NCBI GenBank assembly: GCA_043801445.1
Contig: JAZDMB010000046.1
Span: forward strand, 24,816-88,815
Length of the DNA stretch: 64,000 nucleotides
From: JAZDFP01 sp043801445
Lineage (GTDB): Bacteria > Planctomycetota > MHYJ01 > JACQXL01
Direction of reading: 5' to 3'
The notes under the pieces were generated by a model, which was not told where the DNA came from, did not search any database, and saw only the letters and a program-made list of their open reading frames with translations. The position numbers and the translations under genes are program-made. This document shows, piece by piece, positions 25,476-36,215 of this stretch. Numbering within the stretch: the first letter of the stretch is position 1; each line of letters opens with the position of its first letter.

Positions 25476-28331
25476 TTATTTTATACAGACAGACATCACT
25501 TCTTTTAAGGTTGTAAATCCTTTTATAACTTTTTCAATGCCATCTTGTTTTAGTGTTATCATTCCTTCTTTTATCGCTACTGCTCCTAAGTCTGCCGGTG
25601 TCGGTTTTTTGTGTATCATCGATTTGATTGCGTCACTTGATACAAGAAGTTCATAAATGCCCATTCTGCCCCGATATCCTCTGTTATTACAGTTCTGGCA
25701 TCCGTCTTCTTTAGGTCTGAATAACATCAAATCACTTGAATATTTAAACTCCGAATCAAATAATGAATTATTCCCATATTCGCTTCTTATTATGTCAAAT
25801 TCTTCCTTGGTAGGATGGTATTCTTCTTTACATTTAGGGCAGAGCGTTCTCAGGAGTCTTTGGGCAAGTATTCCAAGCAGAGCATCAGCAAAAGAGAATG
25901 GGTCTATGCCCATTTCAAGTAAACGTGTAACAGTTTCCGGAGCGTTATTTGTATGCAGGGTGCTGAATACAAGATGGCCGGTCAGAGACGCTTCCACACC
26001 CGTAGAGGTGGTTTCCAAATCACGCATTTCGCCGACCATAATGACATCGGGGTCGCCTCTGAGGAATGATTTCATTGCTCTTTCAAAGGTGAATCCTATC
26101 TTTGCGTGGGTCTGAACCTGACGCAGTTGGTATTGCGTTATTTCTACCGGGTCTTCTGCAGTCCAGATTTTCATATCAGGGGTATTAATATGGCCCAGCG
26201 CGGAATGTAAAGTGGTGGTTTTGCCTGAGCCGGTCGGGCCTACTACCAGACAGATACCATAAGGTTTATCTAATATTGCTTTCATTTTATCAAAGACTTT
26301 GGGGTTCATACCGAGTTTCTCTAAGGGGATAGGCTTGCTCGATGCCAATATTCTCATGACCACGTCTTCATTGCCTCCGACCGTGGGTATCGTGGCGATA
26401 CGTAATTCGATATCCAATTTACCGAAGTTTTTAAATTTAATCTTACCGTCCTGGGGCAATCTTCGGTCGGATATATCGAGATTGGACATAATTTTCAGGC
26501 GGGAAACTATCGCATTTTTATAGTGTTTTGGAATCTTCATGAGTTCCTGACATGAGCCGTCTATTCTGAGTCTGACGACAGTATCGCCATCGGTATAGGG
26601 CTCGATATGAATATCTGATGCCCGGCGCGCATAGCCCTGTTCTATTATCTGGTTAACCAACCGGACGATAGCTGAATCGTTTTCTTTTAATTCTTCCGGC
26701 GTGGCATCTTCTTTTGTCTGCTTGTCAATTTCGTCCTGTAATTCACCTAAAATCTCTTCGACATTTTCCGTAACAGGAGTGTCTGTCTTCGACACGCCAT
26801 AGAAATGGTCGATGATTCTTATGATATCGTCTTTGGTGCTGACGCAGAATTTTATATTTGCTGATTTAAATTTATATTGGATGTTGTCCCTTTTAACGAT
26901 ATCCTTAGGGTCTTCCATAACAACCGTGATGGTATTATCTGCTTTGAAGATTGGAACCCATAGCTCGTTTTTTAGCGTTTCCAAGGTAAGGTCTTGAATC
27001 AATTCTACGGGAATCTGCATTTCCTGGTTAAAATTAATGAACTCTGTTCTAAAATAATAACCATAGCATTTCCCGATTTCTGCAGGTGAAAGATGATATT
27101 CTCCAATCAAGACATGTTCTGGCGAGTCGTTATTGTCTTTGGCTTTTTTCAATGCCTCATCAAGTTTTTCCTGAGAAATGAGATTGGCTGAAACAATAGC
27201 ATCATATTTGCTGTGCTTGCCGACAATCCTTTTTTGCCTGCTCATAGCGATGCCCATTGTTGTTGCAATTTCTCTTGCTCCCTCTATGTCTTTATCAGTA
27301 AAAAAAAGATTACTTTTCTTGTTTATTAATTCAATAACGCCGTTTACTTCTCCTCCAAAGATTAAAGGAAAGACAAGAATGTTCTTGGTGCGCTTATGAA
27401 ATTTCTCATCCCAGCGCTTATCAAACCTGATTTCAGGGCTTATTTTTATGAGTTCAGAATCATTATAAACATCATCAATCTTCAGCATTTTATTGTTTTT
27501 GGCTGCAAATCCCGCAATGCTGTTGTTATCAAACCCTACTCTTATTTCCTCTATATCTTCCTGAACATGACTCTTGGCAACTAATTCATTAGATGTTTTA
27601 TCCAGCATATAGATGGTAATATTATCAATTTCGAAGAGTTTTTCCAAATCGTTTGAAATGGAAGGTAATATATCATCAAAATTTCCTGCGGAATGAATCT
27701 TATCGGTGATTCTTTTTATTTTCTTCTGATATTCTATTTCACGTTGGCTATCTTCAAATGATTTTATTTTATAAAGGTCCGGAGCCAGAGAATCTGCTAT
27801 TTGCTGGAGAATTTGCACATCCTTATTGGGGAAGCCCTCGTCAACAGAGCCTTTATTATTTATAGCCTGAATAACACCCTGTATTTTTCCTTTTAATATT
27901 ACAGGAATACAGATTACTTGTTTTGTTCTATATCCGGTCAGTTGGTCCCAACTGCGGTCAAAATGAAGTCCGGTATAATTCTGCTGTATTTCCGAGTTAT
28001 CGTAAGCATCCTTAATGTTTACTACCTTAATATTTTTTGCCGCATATCCGGCGATACTATTGTTAGTTATAGGTATTGAAATAGCCTTGACCTCATTACC
28101 ATCTTTTACTCTTGAGATGATAATATTATCCATTGTATCCACCACATAGATTGTCATACGGTCGGCATTAATTGTCTCTTTTGCCTTTAACGCAGTTCCT
28201 ATTAAAAGGTCATTGAGATTATCTGCACCGCGTATAGTCTCCGTTACTTCTTTTATTGATGGCGATGCACCCGATGCAACAGCAACGGTGGTACTTCCAG
28301 ACTCCGATAATTTTTTGGAAAAGAGTCCCAT
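25476..28331 (-). CDS. GAF-GAF-PilB-type ATPase fusion
   Basis: 951 residues. Two consecutive GAF domains (about 25-200 and 205-365, each with the NNSIAG(Y/F)AAKN pattern) precede an MshEN-like region (about 370-500) and a full secretion ATPase: DIHIEPYTDGD, Walker A GPTGSGKTTTLHSAL, WTAEDPVEI, ILVGEMRD-like MVGEMRDLETTSTG, TGHLVFSTLHTNN, and the zinc motif CPKC...CQNC. It is a second PilB-family motor whose activity is probably modulated by a small ligand bound to the GAF pair. Not seen: a coiled coil or membrane helix. It faces pilT and is convergent with DUF167. Confidence 0.92.
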   Translation of the reverse strand: MGLFSKKLSESGSTTVAVASGASPSIKEVTETIRGADNLNDLLIGTALKAKETINADRMTIYVVDTMDNIIISRVKDGNEVKAISIPITNNSIAGYAAKNIKVVNIKDAYDNSEIQQNYTGLHFDRSWDQLTGYRTKQVICIPVILKGKIQGVIQAINNKGSVDEGFPNKDVQILQQIADSLAPDLYKIKSFEDSQREIEYQKKIKRITDKIHSAGNFDDILPSISNDLEKLFEIDNITIYMLDKTSNELVAKSHVQEDIEEIRVGFDNNSIAGFAAKNNKMLKIDDVYNDSELIKISPEIRFDKRWDEKFHKRTKNILVFPLIFGGEVNGVIELINKKSNLFFTDKDIEGAREIATTMGIAMSRQKRIVGKHSKYDAIVSANLISQEKLDEALKKAKDNNDSPEHVLIGEYHLSPAEIGKCYGYYFRTEFINFNQEMQIPVELIQDLTLETLKNELWVPIFKADNTITVVMEDPKDIVKRDNIQYKFKSANIKFCVSTKDDIIRIIDHFYGVSKTDTPVTENVEEILGELQDEIDKQTKEDATPEELKENDSAIVRLVNQIIEQGYARRASDIHIEPYTDGDTVVRLRIDGSCQELMKIPKHYKNAIVSRLKIMSNLDISDRRLPQDGKIKFKNFGKLDIELRIATIPTVGGNEDVVMRILASSKPIPLEKLGMNPKVFDKMKAILDKPYGICLVVGPTGSGKTTTLHSALGHINTPDMKIWTAEDPVEITQYQLRQVQTHAKIGFTFERAMKSFLRGDPDVIMVGEMRDLETTSTGVEASLTGHLVFSTLHTNNAPETVTRLLEMGIDPFSFADALLGILAQRLLRTLCPKCKEEYHPTKEEFDIIRSEYGNNSLFDSEFKYSSDLMLFRPKEDGCQNCNNRGYRGRMGIYELLVSSDAIKSMIHKKPTPADLGAVAIKEGMITLKQDGIEKVIKGFTTLKEVMSVCIK

Positions 28332-28344
28332 ATTTACATCCTTT

Positions 28345-28625
28345 ATTACCCCTTGCGGGGCTTCTTCAATGAAGCTCGCCCTATTAGGGATTTACCCATT
28401 ACTAAACTTTTTAATTGCAGATATCCCGGTAGTGATTGTATTAAATATATTAATAATATATACAAAAAATACAATAAATTAAACACAAATTACATTAACA
28501 CAGCCCGTAAGGGATAGGTGCTGAGTTAGAGCATAATTAGTTAATACGGTAATAAAGTTGCCCCCTAACATAGTCCCGTTAGGAATACCTAACAGCCCGT
28601 ACGGGGTATCCAGTCAGGAATAAGA
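28345..28625. repeat. repeat-rich gap (CCCCTTGCGGGG, AGGGATAGG, CCCGTTAGG palindromes)
   Basis: Short palindromes at 28348-28365, 28501-28520 (family E relative) and 28573-28618 (CCCGTTAGGAATACC / GTACGGGG). AT-rich sequence between them. No gene seen. Confidence 0.5.
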
Positions 28626-28630
28626 TAAAA

Positions 28631-29728
28631 TTATTTACCACCTTGCTTTTCGCTTTTACTTTTAAGTTGGTCAATAACCACTAATTCCTTTACAGGAGTT
28701 CCATCGCTCCATTTACCCATATAACGTTGTTGTGAGGTATTACCCAGAGCATACTCACTGTCCTTCCCGTAAAAAGCACAGTTGGTCAAGGCATCAAAAA
28801 GCTTCCAGTAGGCATAATAATCCAAGGCATTTACATTTGGTGAATGTCGTGGACTACCACTGAATCCAATAGGTGAGAAATGGTTTGCAACCAGGGCTGG
28901 CTTACCGTAATAATCCGATACAACTATCACGAGGTTTTTATTCTCGGCTGGAATCAGGGTGCTCTCCTCTAATATCTTTTTGGCATCATTATCACCTACC
29001 ACTCTGTCATTGTCACCGACTACGTTAAGCATCAAGGTAGAAGATGATATCTTACTCAGTTCTGCTAATTCAATTACTGTAGTTGCCCCAGGCTGAACTA
29101 TCATAATAGCCTTAGGCTCTGGTAATCTTTCTGATTTAGCTAATGCGGCTATGTTCGCAGTAATAATTCCACCCATAGAATGCCCCACCATACCAAACCT
29201 GTCCAGTTCAGGTGATATATGTCCTTCTCCTTGAAGACGCTTGATAGCATCTTTTATGGCATTAATAGCGTTTGGAATAAATAGTTTTGGCTGGGTCTGT
29301 AAATCAGCCTGATAACGGGGAAAAACAACGATATTACCTTTCTTAACAAGATGTTCAATCCAAGCTCCGTAAATTTTCGGATTCATCCCGCCCCAGCCAT
29401 GATTGAATACTATCAATGGGGCTGATTTTAACGTAGGTGACATAGGTTCAAATATCCAGTATTGGTCATCACCTTCCCCATAAACGTTTTCCATTACTCC
29501 GGAATGGGAATAATTTGTGCCTCCGGGACCAGATACGGGTTGTTCGGGTGGTTTGGGCGTTTCTTTTTCTCGCCCAGCAGGGCGAGACTCGCCAGCGGCA
29601 GGGGCTGCAGATAGTTTGTCTTGTGCAAATATGACTATGCCACCTGCCCGAACTGGCATCTGGTCAGGCGGTAAAGAAACCAACAAAATTACGGTCAATA
29701 TTCCCATACAGACATTTTTTATTTTCAT
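28631..29728 (-). CDS. exported alpha/beta-hydrolase (dienelactone hydrolase/lipase-like)
   Basis: About 365 residues from ATG 29728 (MKIKNVCMGILTV). An N-terminal signal-type hydrophobic stretch is followed by a Pro/Gly-rich linker, then the hydrolase fold: PLIVFNHGWGG (oxyanion region), GMVGHSMGGIITANI with the catalytic Ser, LMLNVVGDNDRVVGD with the probable Asp, and a His after the last strand. The enzyme probably acts on esters outside the cytoplasm; the substrate is unknown. The signal region and linker contain two palindromes (29566-29600 and 29641-29671), so the leader length is inflated. A ten-residue earlier ATG is possible. Confidence 0.75.
   Translation of the reverse strand: MKIKNVCMGILTVILLVSLPPDQMPVRAGGIVIFAQDKLSAAPAAGESRPAGREKETPKPPEQPVSGPGGTNYSHSGVMENVYGEGDDQYWIFEPMSPTLKSAPLIVFNHGWGGMNPKIYGAWIEHLVKKGNIVVFPRYQADLQTQPKLFIPNAINAIKDAIKRLQGEGHISPELDRFGMVGHSMGGIITANIAALAKSERLPEPKAIMIVQPGATTVIELAELSKISSSTLMLNVVGDNDRVVGDNDAKKILEESTLIPAENKNLVIVVSDYYGKPALVANHFSPIGFSGSPRHSPNVNALDYYAYWKLFDALTNCAFYGKDSEYALGNTSQQRYMGKWSDGTPVKELVVIDQLKSKSEKQGGK
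29641..29671 (-). repeat. family A palindrome in the leader of the hydrolase
   Basis: CACCTGCCCGAAC...GGTCAGGCGG (arms CCTGCCCGA / TCAGGCGG) encodes PPDQMPVRAG at the end of the signal stretch. A second inverted repeat (CTCGCCC/GGGCGAG, 29566-29600) encodes part of the linker. Confidence 0.6.
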
Positions 29729-29870
29729 AATCATTCGCATTATTGATAGATATAACACTAAAATATTATTAATCGATTATTATCTGAATTCCAGACTATG
29801 CACTGCGCAACACTACGTATAACACGAGTCTGCTATTAGAACATAATAGTAAGCTTGCCGAACCATAGTT

Positions 29871-29942
29871 AGAGATGTCTCGCAAGGTTTCAGGGATGTC
29901 CTCGAATGGTTCGGGGATGTCCCAGAACGATTCACTGAGGGC
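29871..29942. repeat. degenerate tandem repeat, about 23 bp x 3
   Basis: GATGTCTCGCAAGG, GATGTCCTCGAATGG and GATGTCCCAGAACG are spaced 20-25 bp apart. Purpose unknown. The surrounding 29759-30132 gap also holds a family A repeat (30048-30106) and no credible gene. Confidence 0.4.
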
Positions 29943-30132
29943 GGTATGGCACTGAATAATTCGTCATCAGCGATGAACGATTGGGTTACCTACTTGGCAT
30001 ATATTAGCATAAAGCCCCAGTGGGATAAACTCCGGGCAAAGAAGCATACCCGCCTGACCGGCGCCCCGCCCGGATGGACATCCGTTCGGACGGGCAGTCG
30101 GGCAGGGAGTAAAAATGCTCTATGCTTCCCCT

Positions 30133-33100
30133 TTATGGTCCTTCGTAACTCAAAACCCAGTCAGCCAAAGTCGGTGTTGCGGCCGTATCTGTTGTAGAAA
30201 AATTGGCTCTCAGTTTGATACTCGTAACACCGTTCAGAGCCGGATATGTTGCCAGGTTAGTACCGGACGAAACACCGGTAATCAGCACAGAATCGGAAGA
30301 ATTTAAGACATCTACGGTAAATGTAGTACCTGTAGGTAAGGTGCTAGTATAGGTCAAGGCACCCCATGAAGAAACAGATACAGGAGCAATTATCGCAGAG
30401 GTATAGGTACCAATAGTAGTAGTTGTATAAGTCGCCGGAACATCAGCAAAGTTAACTGTTGGTTTACTGGCAAAGGTGCCACCATATTGGACATAGAGCC
30501 GACCAGCGCTACCTGCACCGCCATTATAGGCATAACTAACATTACGACATAGGCCACCACTTCCGGCGCTGGCATCGATACTACTCGTAGTCCCCAAATT
30601 TGAGATTTGATTAGCATAAATAATAATAGAGCCACCGGCACCGCCGCCACCAGGCCCATTGTTTGAATAGTGCGCATTTGCACCAGCGGTGCCAGCAGGA
30701 ACAGGCGAACTATTTACTCCAGCAGTGCCATTACTTATAATAGAAGCCCCTGAAGCAATATTGAGTATATTTGCTCCGATAAAGATAATACCACCGCCAT
30801 TACCGCCATTGGCACCGTACGCACTTGAAACATTTGCAGCACCACCACCCACAGTAATACCACCACCGGCACCACCGCCGCCGCCTAAATAGGCACGGGT
30901 ATTAAGCCCATTCGATGTTCCCCATCCATCATTTCCGCCGCCGCCACCATGGCCACCAGTGAATGGACTTGCAGAAGTCGAAGTTCCACCTGTGCCTCCA
31001 ATAGTTCCACTAGGGTCTGGTGTTCCATTTGTACCACCAATACCATCAACTCCAACAGACGCATGACCGCCGCCACCACCCGAACCACCAAGCCTATAAT
31101 TAGTAAATGCAGTATAATACAAAGCACCGCCTCCGCCGCCACCACTCCCTGCTGCGCCTGCACCACCAGTATAAGTAGTCCCAGCATTCACTCCGCCTCC
31201 GCCGCCGCCGCCCTGACCTGCATTACCATTAGCAGCATAAGTTCCACCTGAACCGCCTGTGCCATTATATGACTCTCCGCCAGGGGCATTGCTACCGTAT
31301 GCTACCCCTGTCCCGCCTCTAAATCCTGAGCCCGTTGCATTGATTCCGTTAGCCACATTAACCTGAAGTGTGCCGGAGGCACGGAATGCAATCACGCCGC
31401 CGGTAGTTCCATTCCAACCCGTGCAAATAATTGAGCCGCCGGTATTGATAGTTACATCAGTATAATTCGGGATGCGCTGGACCTGAACTCTACCGTTTCC
31501 TGTACCATCGTAAGCATAACTTAGATTAGAATCTACTGTCATAGAGGAGGTAGATAACCATGTAATTCTCTTAACTTCATATTGTCCAATTGCTGCAAGT
31601 TGGTCACCAGTTGCGCCTTTTATACGAATAATCATTATCTCATCACCCACGGCAAAGCCGGGGGTAGGTATTGCCACGCCGGAAGAAATAGTCAACTGAC
31701 CGGATGCGACACTCAGATTAATCTGCCATAGCACACCGTCAGGCGCAGTGCGTCCGTTAAATCCATTGGTTACCACATTGATATTGAAACTGTTCGATAA
31801 TACGATTAGCGGACCATCTGCACCGTTGCCGGAGTTAATACGGGCAAGCGCAATATCAGTCGCACCTGTAGCGGTTGGCGCACAACTACTAAATGTACCT
31901 GTCGTAAAAGTGGTTTCTAACCAGTTACCAAGGGTCCGATTTACACCCACTGTTGTCCCGGCAGAGTTAGTCGCACTAATTCTGAAATAGTAAGGCACAT
32001 TTGCAGAAAGACCTGTGATAGTATCGCTAATAACAACATTACTTGAACCGACTAATGACTGAACAGTAGTAGTAAAACCATAAGAAGAACTTAATCCCCA
32101 TTGAAAAGAAGCATTGGTTGCCAAGCCATTTGGATTGACGATACCATTCACGAACGCAGAGGTATAGGTAGAAGTATAGGTCGCCGCTGTAGTTTCAACA
32201 ACTGGTGCTCCGTTTGACGGACTATAAAAATTACTGTAACCCACTCCCCACTCAGACAAAATCGGTGTTGCACTGGTATTGATCGTTGAGAAATTACTTC
32301 GTAATCTAATACCGGTAACTCCGGTCAGCGAAGTCGGATAGTTATTTGAAAGGTCCGTCCCAGATGGGACAGCAGTAACTAACAAATTATCAGAAGAATC
32401 CAAGACATCCACTGTAAATGTCGTATTTGTAGGCAGGGTGTTAGTAAATGTTAATATGCCCCACGAGGTTACTCCGGCTGGAGCGATTACCGTTGAGGTA
32501 TAGGTACCGGAAATAATGCAAGGTAGCGAGGTATCCGTCGTAGCCACAAGACCGGAATAGTTAGTAGATGAAAATGGAACGGTACCGGAAAAAGAGACAT
32601 ATCGGGCATAAGTCCGACCACCACCACCTGCGCCACCATTATACAATAAATAAGTATTAGGACCAGGATTTCCACCACCATTACCGCCAATTGCGCTAAC
32701 ACTACCTAAATTTGATATGGAGTTAGCAAAAAGGATAACAGAGCCGCCGGCACCGCCACCACCACCGCCCCGGTAAATATCATAATTATTACTATAACCA
32801 CCAACCGCACCAACCGCACCGGCATTACCATTAGCCACAACAGATGCCGCTGAAGCAATATTGAGTACATTTGCTCCGATAAAGATGATACCACCGCCGG
32901 GACCACCGGCACCACCGGTCACACTATACCCGTCAAGCTGATAACCACCGCCGCTGGCGCCGCCACCACCACCCATATATGCCCGCTGATTTAGTGTAGA
33001 TGAATCTGTCCTGCCATCAGAACCACCGCCGCCACCGCCACCGGCATTACTATAACAAAAAATATTATTCCATGTGCCATTACCGCCAGCGCCACCAGAA

Positions 33101-35700
33101 GACACGGAACCAGTAGCGCCATTAGAAGAAGATGAAGCAGGATATCCACCGCCGTTTCCTGCAGAACCATTACCGCCGCCACCGCCACCACCACTATTAC
33201 AAAAGTATATATAGGTGGTATAGAAACTACTACCACCATATGCCCCGCCACCGCCACCGCCACCATTTCCTATTGCGGCTGCCCCACCATTAAAAACACT
33301 AGTAGCAATATTTGCCCCACCGCCGCCACCACCACCCTGTCCAACATTACCAACGGCATTATAAGTTCCACCACTGCCGCCAGTGCCGTTATATGATTCT
33401 CCACCAACGGCAACAACATTATATGCCTGACCACCTACTCCGCCTAAAAATCCTAAGCCCGTTGCATTGATTCCGTTAGCCACATTGACTTGAACCGTGC
33501 CATTTGCCCTGAATGCAATCACACCAAAGGTAGTAGTTCCGTTCCATGTATTACAGATAATAGAGCCACTAGTATTGATAGTCACATTAGTATAATTCGG
33601 GACACGTTGAAGAACTACAAACTGATTTGAGGTGGTATTTCCAAGATTAGTATCATTGGCACCGTCACCATACCAATTGACCTTGTTAGCGGTAAATGTA
33701 ACAATCCATGGCGAACTAGTAGTAACAGATAAGACTCTAAGGAATTCGTAGTTACCGACATTGGGATAAACCGTAGATATTCCTTTTAGATTGATTAAGA
33801 TTACCTCATCACCCACGGCAAAAGTGTTAGTGGGTATAGTGGTTACAAGGGTTGCAGTATTTGTGCCGAGTGCTGAGACGCGAGAGTTCCAGCCATCAGC
33901 CGGTGTTCTGGTCTGAGATTTGGTTACGTTGGCTTGATTATTTGCCACGTTAAGGTTAAATGTTCCTGCAACAGTTACTGAACCATCTGTACCGGTGCCA
34001 TAGTCAATACGAGAAAGTGTAACATCAGCCGCACCTGTAGTTGATGCAGTATTTAAAAATGTGCCGGTTGTAAAAGTTGTTTCGAACCAATTCCCGAATG
34101 TCTGATATTTAGTAATTGTTTCCCCGGCAGAGTTAGTCGCTCTGAGTCTGAAGAAATAAGTCCTGTTTTCAGAAAAACCTGTGATAGCAGCATTAATAAT
34201 AACATCACTTGTGCCACTGCCTAAAAGCTGTAAATCAGTATTATTGCCATAAGATGTGCTTAAACCCCATTCGAAATAGGCAGTGGTTGCCAATCCGTTA
34301 GGATTAACAGTGCCGTTTAATCTGGCTGAAATACAAGTAATATTGTCCGCCGTATTAATAACGCAGGTTGGCGGTGCCGGTGTGGTGGTAAATGTCAGAT
34401 TACCTCCCAAGCTTGTCCCGGCAGTAGAAGTTGCGGCAACCCTGAAATTATATAGCGTATTTGTAGAAAGACCGGTTGCTGTATATGAAACCGCAACACT
34501 CGTAGTACCGTTGCTGATAAACTGTGAATCAGTTGTTACTGAATACGAAGTATTCAGGCCATACTCGAAATATACATATGTGTCAAGCCCGTTAGGAATA
34601 ACCGTGCCGTTTAATCTGGCTGAGCCATAAGAAATATTATCGGCCGGGTCAGTAATGCAGGTCGGCGCTGAACCGGACGTATTACCGGTAGTAAGAGTTA
34701 GATTATCCCCATAGGTTGTTCCGAAACTATTGGTTCCGCTGACCCTGAAATTATACACTGAATTTGATGTTAATCCCGATATATTAGCTGAGACCGTAAG
34801 ACTAATCGCCCCGCTGCCTATTGACTGTGAAGTTGTGGTATTCTCATATGAAGTAGTTGAACCATGATTGAAAAAGGCATTTGTACTAATTCCATTAGGA
34901 TTAACCGTGCCGTTTAATGTGGCTGAATTAGTAGTGATATTGGTAGCAGGTTTAGTGACACATGTTGGTACCGGTGGTGCTGTGGTGGTAAATGTCCGAT
35001 TAGTTCCATAGGTTATTCCGGCAAAACTGGTTGCGACAATCCTGAAATTATATTGTGTATTTTCCGTTAATCCTCCTATATCAGTATTAATCAGAACAAT
35101 ATTTGTTCCGCTACCGACGGCCAAAGAAGTTGTGGTTACAGTATAAGAAGTAGTCAAACCATACTGAAAATAGGCAGATGTAGCAATGCCATTAGGAATG
35201 ACACTACCATATAATCTGGCTGAGTTATAAGTAATATTAGTAGCAGGATTAGTGACACAGGTCGGTGGTGTTCCTGCAGTAATAAAAGTCTGATTTGCCC
35301 CATTGTATGTAATACCGTTTCTGGTTGCCTTGATTCTGAAGTTATAGGCTGTATTGGCTGCTAATCCCGTCAGGTTAACAGAGACATTGATAGCGCTTGT
35401 GCCGGAGCCAATAAATTGATAACCGGTGTTGGAGCCATATGATAAAGTTAGACCATACTCAAAATATACATTAGTATCAGCACCATTAGGGTTAACCGTG
35501 CCGTTTAATATAGCAGAAGACTGAACGATATTAGTGGCTGGATTGGTAGTAATTGAGATTGGTCCGAGGCTACTACTTCCGCTATCACTAATGCTTCCAC
35601 CGCCGGAGTCGCCGCTGCCACCACAGCCGCCATAATTAAAGACAACAACAAATGCTACAATAAATATAAATGATGCAATCTTTATCCATACTTTATTCAT
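30133..35700 (-). CDS. giant exported FN3/glycine-rich repeat protein
   Basis: 1855 residues. The N-terminal hydrophobic segment ends in FNYGGCGG, a weak lipobox. Five fibronectin-III-like modules follow (about 50-145, 148-245, 248-345, 348-447 and 448-540), each with NPATNI...LNGTVNPNG..T...YGLTTSY and YNFRVAAT. Two long glycine-rich modules (about 545-1130 and 1260-1855), each introduced by WLETTFTTGTF and ARI..G.DG, contain GGGGGG runs and NVANGINATG. A sixth FN3-like unit lies between. Probably a surface or adhesive filament protein. A second gene at the window end shares the FN3 repeat. Start is supported by AAGGAG (35707-35712). Confidence 0.9.
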   Translation of the reverse strand: MNKVWIKIASFIFIVAFVVVFNYGGCGGSGDSGGGSISDSGSSSLGPISITTNPATNIVQSSAILNGTVNPNGADTNVYFEYGLTLSYGSNTGYQFIGSGTSAINVSVNLTGLAANTAYNFRIKATRNGITYNGANQTFITAGTPPTCVTNPATNITYNSARLYGSVIPNGIATSAYFQYGLTTSYTVTTTSLAVGSGTNIVLINTDIGGLTENTQYNFRIVATSFAGITYGTNRTFTTTAPPVPTCVTKPATNITTNSATLNGTVNPNGISTNAFFNHGSTTSYENTTTSQSIGSGAISLTVSANISGLTSNSVYNFRVSGTNSFGTTYGDNLTLTTGNTSGSAPTCITDPADNISYGSARLNGTVIPNGLDTYVYFEYGLNTSYSVTTDSQFISNGTTSVAVSYTATGLSTNTLYNFRVAATSTAGTSLGGNLTFTTTPAPPTCVINTADNITCISARLNGTVNPNGLATTAYFEWGLSTSYGNNTDLQLLGSGTSDVIINAAITGFSENRTYFFRLRATNSAGETITKYQTFGNWFETTFTTGTFLNTASTTGAADVTLSRIDYGTGTDGSVTVAGTFNLNVANNQANVTKSQTRTPADGWNSRVSALGTNTATLVTTIPTNTFAVGDEVILINLKGISTVYPNVGNYEFLRVLSVTTSSPWIVTFTANKVNWYGDGANDTNLGNTTSNQFVVLQRVPNYTNVTINTSGSIICNTWNGTTTFGVIAFRANGTVQVNVANGINATGLGFLGGVGGQAYNVVAVGGESYNGTGGSGGTYNAVGNVGQGGGGGGGANIATSVFNGGAAAIGNGGGGGGGAYGGSSFYTTYIYFCNSGGGGGGGNGSAGNGGGYPASSSSNGATGSVSSGGAGGNGTWNNIFCYSNAGGGGGGGSDGRTDSSTLNQRAYMGGGGGASGGGYQLDGYSVTGGAGGPGGGIIFIGANVLNIASAASVVANGNAGAVGAVGGYSNNYDIYRGGGGGGAGGSVILFANSISNLGSVSAIGGNGGGNPGPNTYLLYNGGAGGGGRTYARYVSFSGTVPFSSTNYSGLVATTDTSLPCIISGTYTSTVIAPAGVTSWGILTFTNTLPTNTTFTVDVLDSSDNLLVTAVPSGTDLSNNYPTSLTGVTGIRLRSNFSTINTSATPILSEWGVGYSNFYSPSNGAPVVETTAATYTSTYTSAFVNGIVNPNGLATNASFQWGLSSSYGFTTTVQSLVGSSNVVISDTITGLSANVPYYFRISATNSAGTTVGVNRTLGNWLETTFTTGTFSSCAPTATGATDIALARINSGNGADGPLIVLSNSFNINVVTNGFNGRTAPDGVLWQINLSVASGQLTISSGVAIPTPGFAVGDEIMIIRIKGATGDQLAAIGQYEVKRITWLSTSSMTVDSNLSYAYDGTGNGRVQVQRIPNYTDVTINTGGSIICTGWNGTTGGVIAFRASGTLQVNVANGINATGSGFRGGTGVAYGSNAPGGESYNGTGGSGGTYAANGNAGQGGGGGGGVNAGTTYTGGAGAAGSGGGGGGALYYTAFTNYRLGGSGGGGGHASVGVDGIGGTNGTPDPSGTIGGTGGTSTSASPFTGGHGGGGGNDGWGTSNGLNTRAYLGGGGGAGGGITVGGGAANVSSAYGANGGNGGGIIFIGANILNIASGASIISNGTAGVNSSPVPAGTAGANAHYSNNGPGGGGAGGSIIIYANQISNLGTTSSIDASAGSGGLCRNVSYAYNGGAGSAGRLYVQYGGTFASKPTVNFADVPATYTTTTIGTYTSAIIAPVSVSSWGALTYTSTLPTGTTFTVDVLNSSDSVLITGVSSGTNLATYPALNGVTSIKLRANFSTTDTAATPTLADWVLSYEGP

Positions 35701-35881
35701 ACCATTCTCCTTTTATATAAGGTTGATTCTGATATTATATATTGCGTTTTCAGATTTTAACCGCCAAGCAGATAAATAAGATTAGCACTAAATTTTCACG
35801 AGATTTTTATAGTATTAATCTTGTGATTTTATCATTTCATTTTCCTTTAAGTTAACCTCCACTATTTTACTTCTAGCCATA

Positions 35882-35910
35882 TTTATATCTATGAATTTAA
35901 AAATTGTCAA
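35882..35910 (-). promoter_or_regulatory. sigma-70-type promoter for the giant repeat protein
   Basis: On the minus strand TTGACA (35910-35905), then 17 bp, then TATAAA (35887-35882), about 180 bp before the start codon. One of the best promoter matches in the window. The leader holds part of a family G repeat (CACAAGATTAATAC). Confidence 0.7.
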
Positions 35911-35995
35911 GTAATATTATATAAATTTCCTGCCCCTATTAATCATGATTATTCATAAAATGTTTGGATTAATGACATCCTGTTTAAGATTGCTT

Positions 35996-36200
35996 CGTCC
36001 CTGACGGGACTTCCCTGGAATAGCAGTCCCGTAGGGGCGTCGCGCTGTTTCTCATAACACTTTTGGGACAACCTGATCAGAAAATGGTTGTTACAAATGA
36101 AATGATTGTAAGAAAATGAGCGTAGGGGAAAAGTCAATCCCGACAGAGTCTGTCGGGATTGACTACATACCCGCCTGACCTGATAACCAATCAGGCAGGT
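35996..36200. repeat. palindrome cluster (families C/D/A) in the gap
   Basis: CGTCCCTGACGGGAC...GTCCCGTAGGGGCG (35997-36040), CAATCCCGACAGAGTCTGTC and its mirror (36136-36161), and CCGCCTGACC...TCAGGCAGG (36171-36199). No gene; an open frame here is composed of repeat DNA. Confidence 0.65.
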
Positions 36201-36215
36201 CTCGAAATAACAATA

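Noticed and set aside
35949..36137. Minus-strand open frame of 62 residues
   Set aside because: It is composed of palindromic repeat DNA with no start signal or protein-like features.
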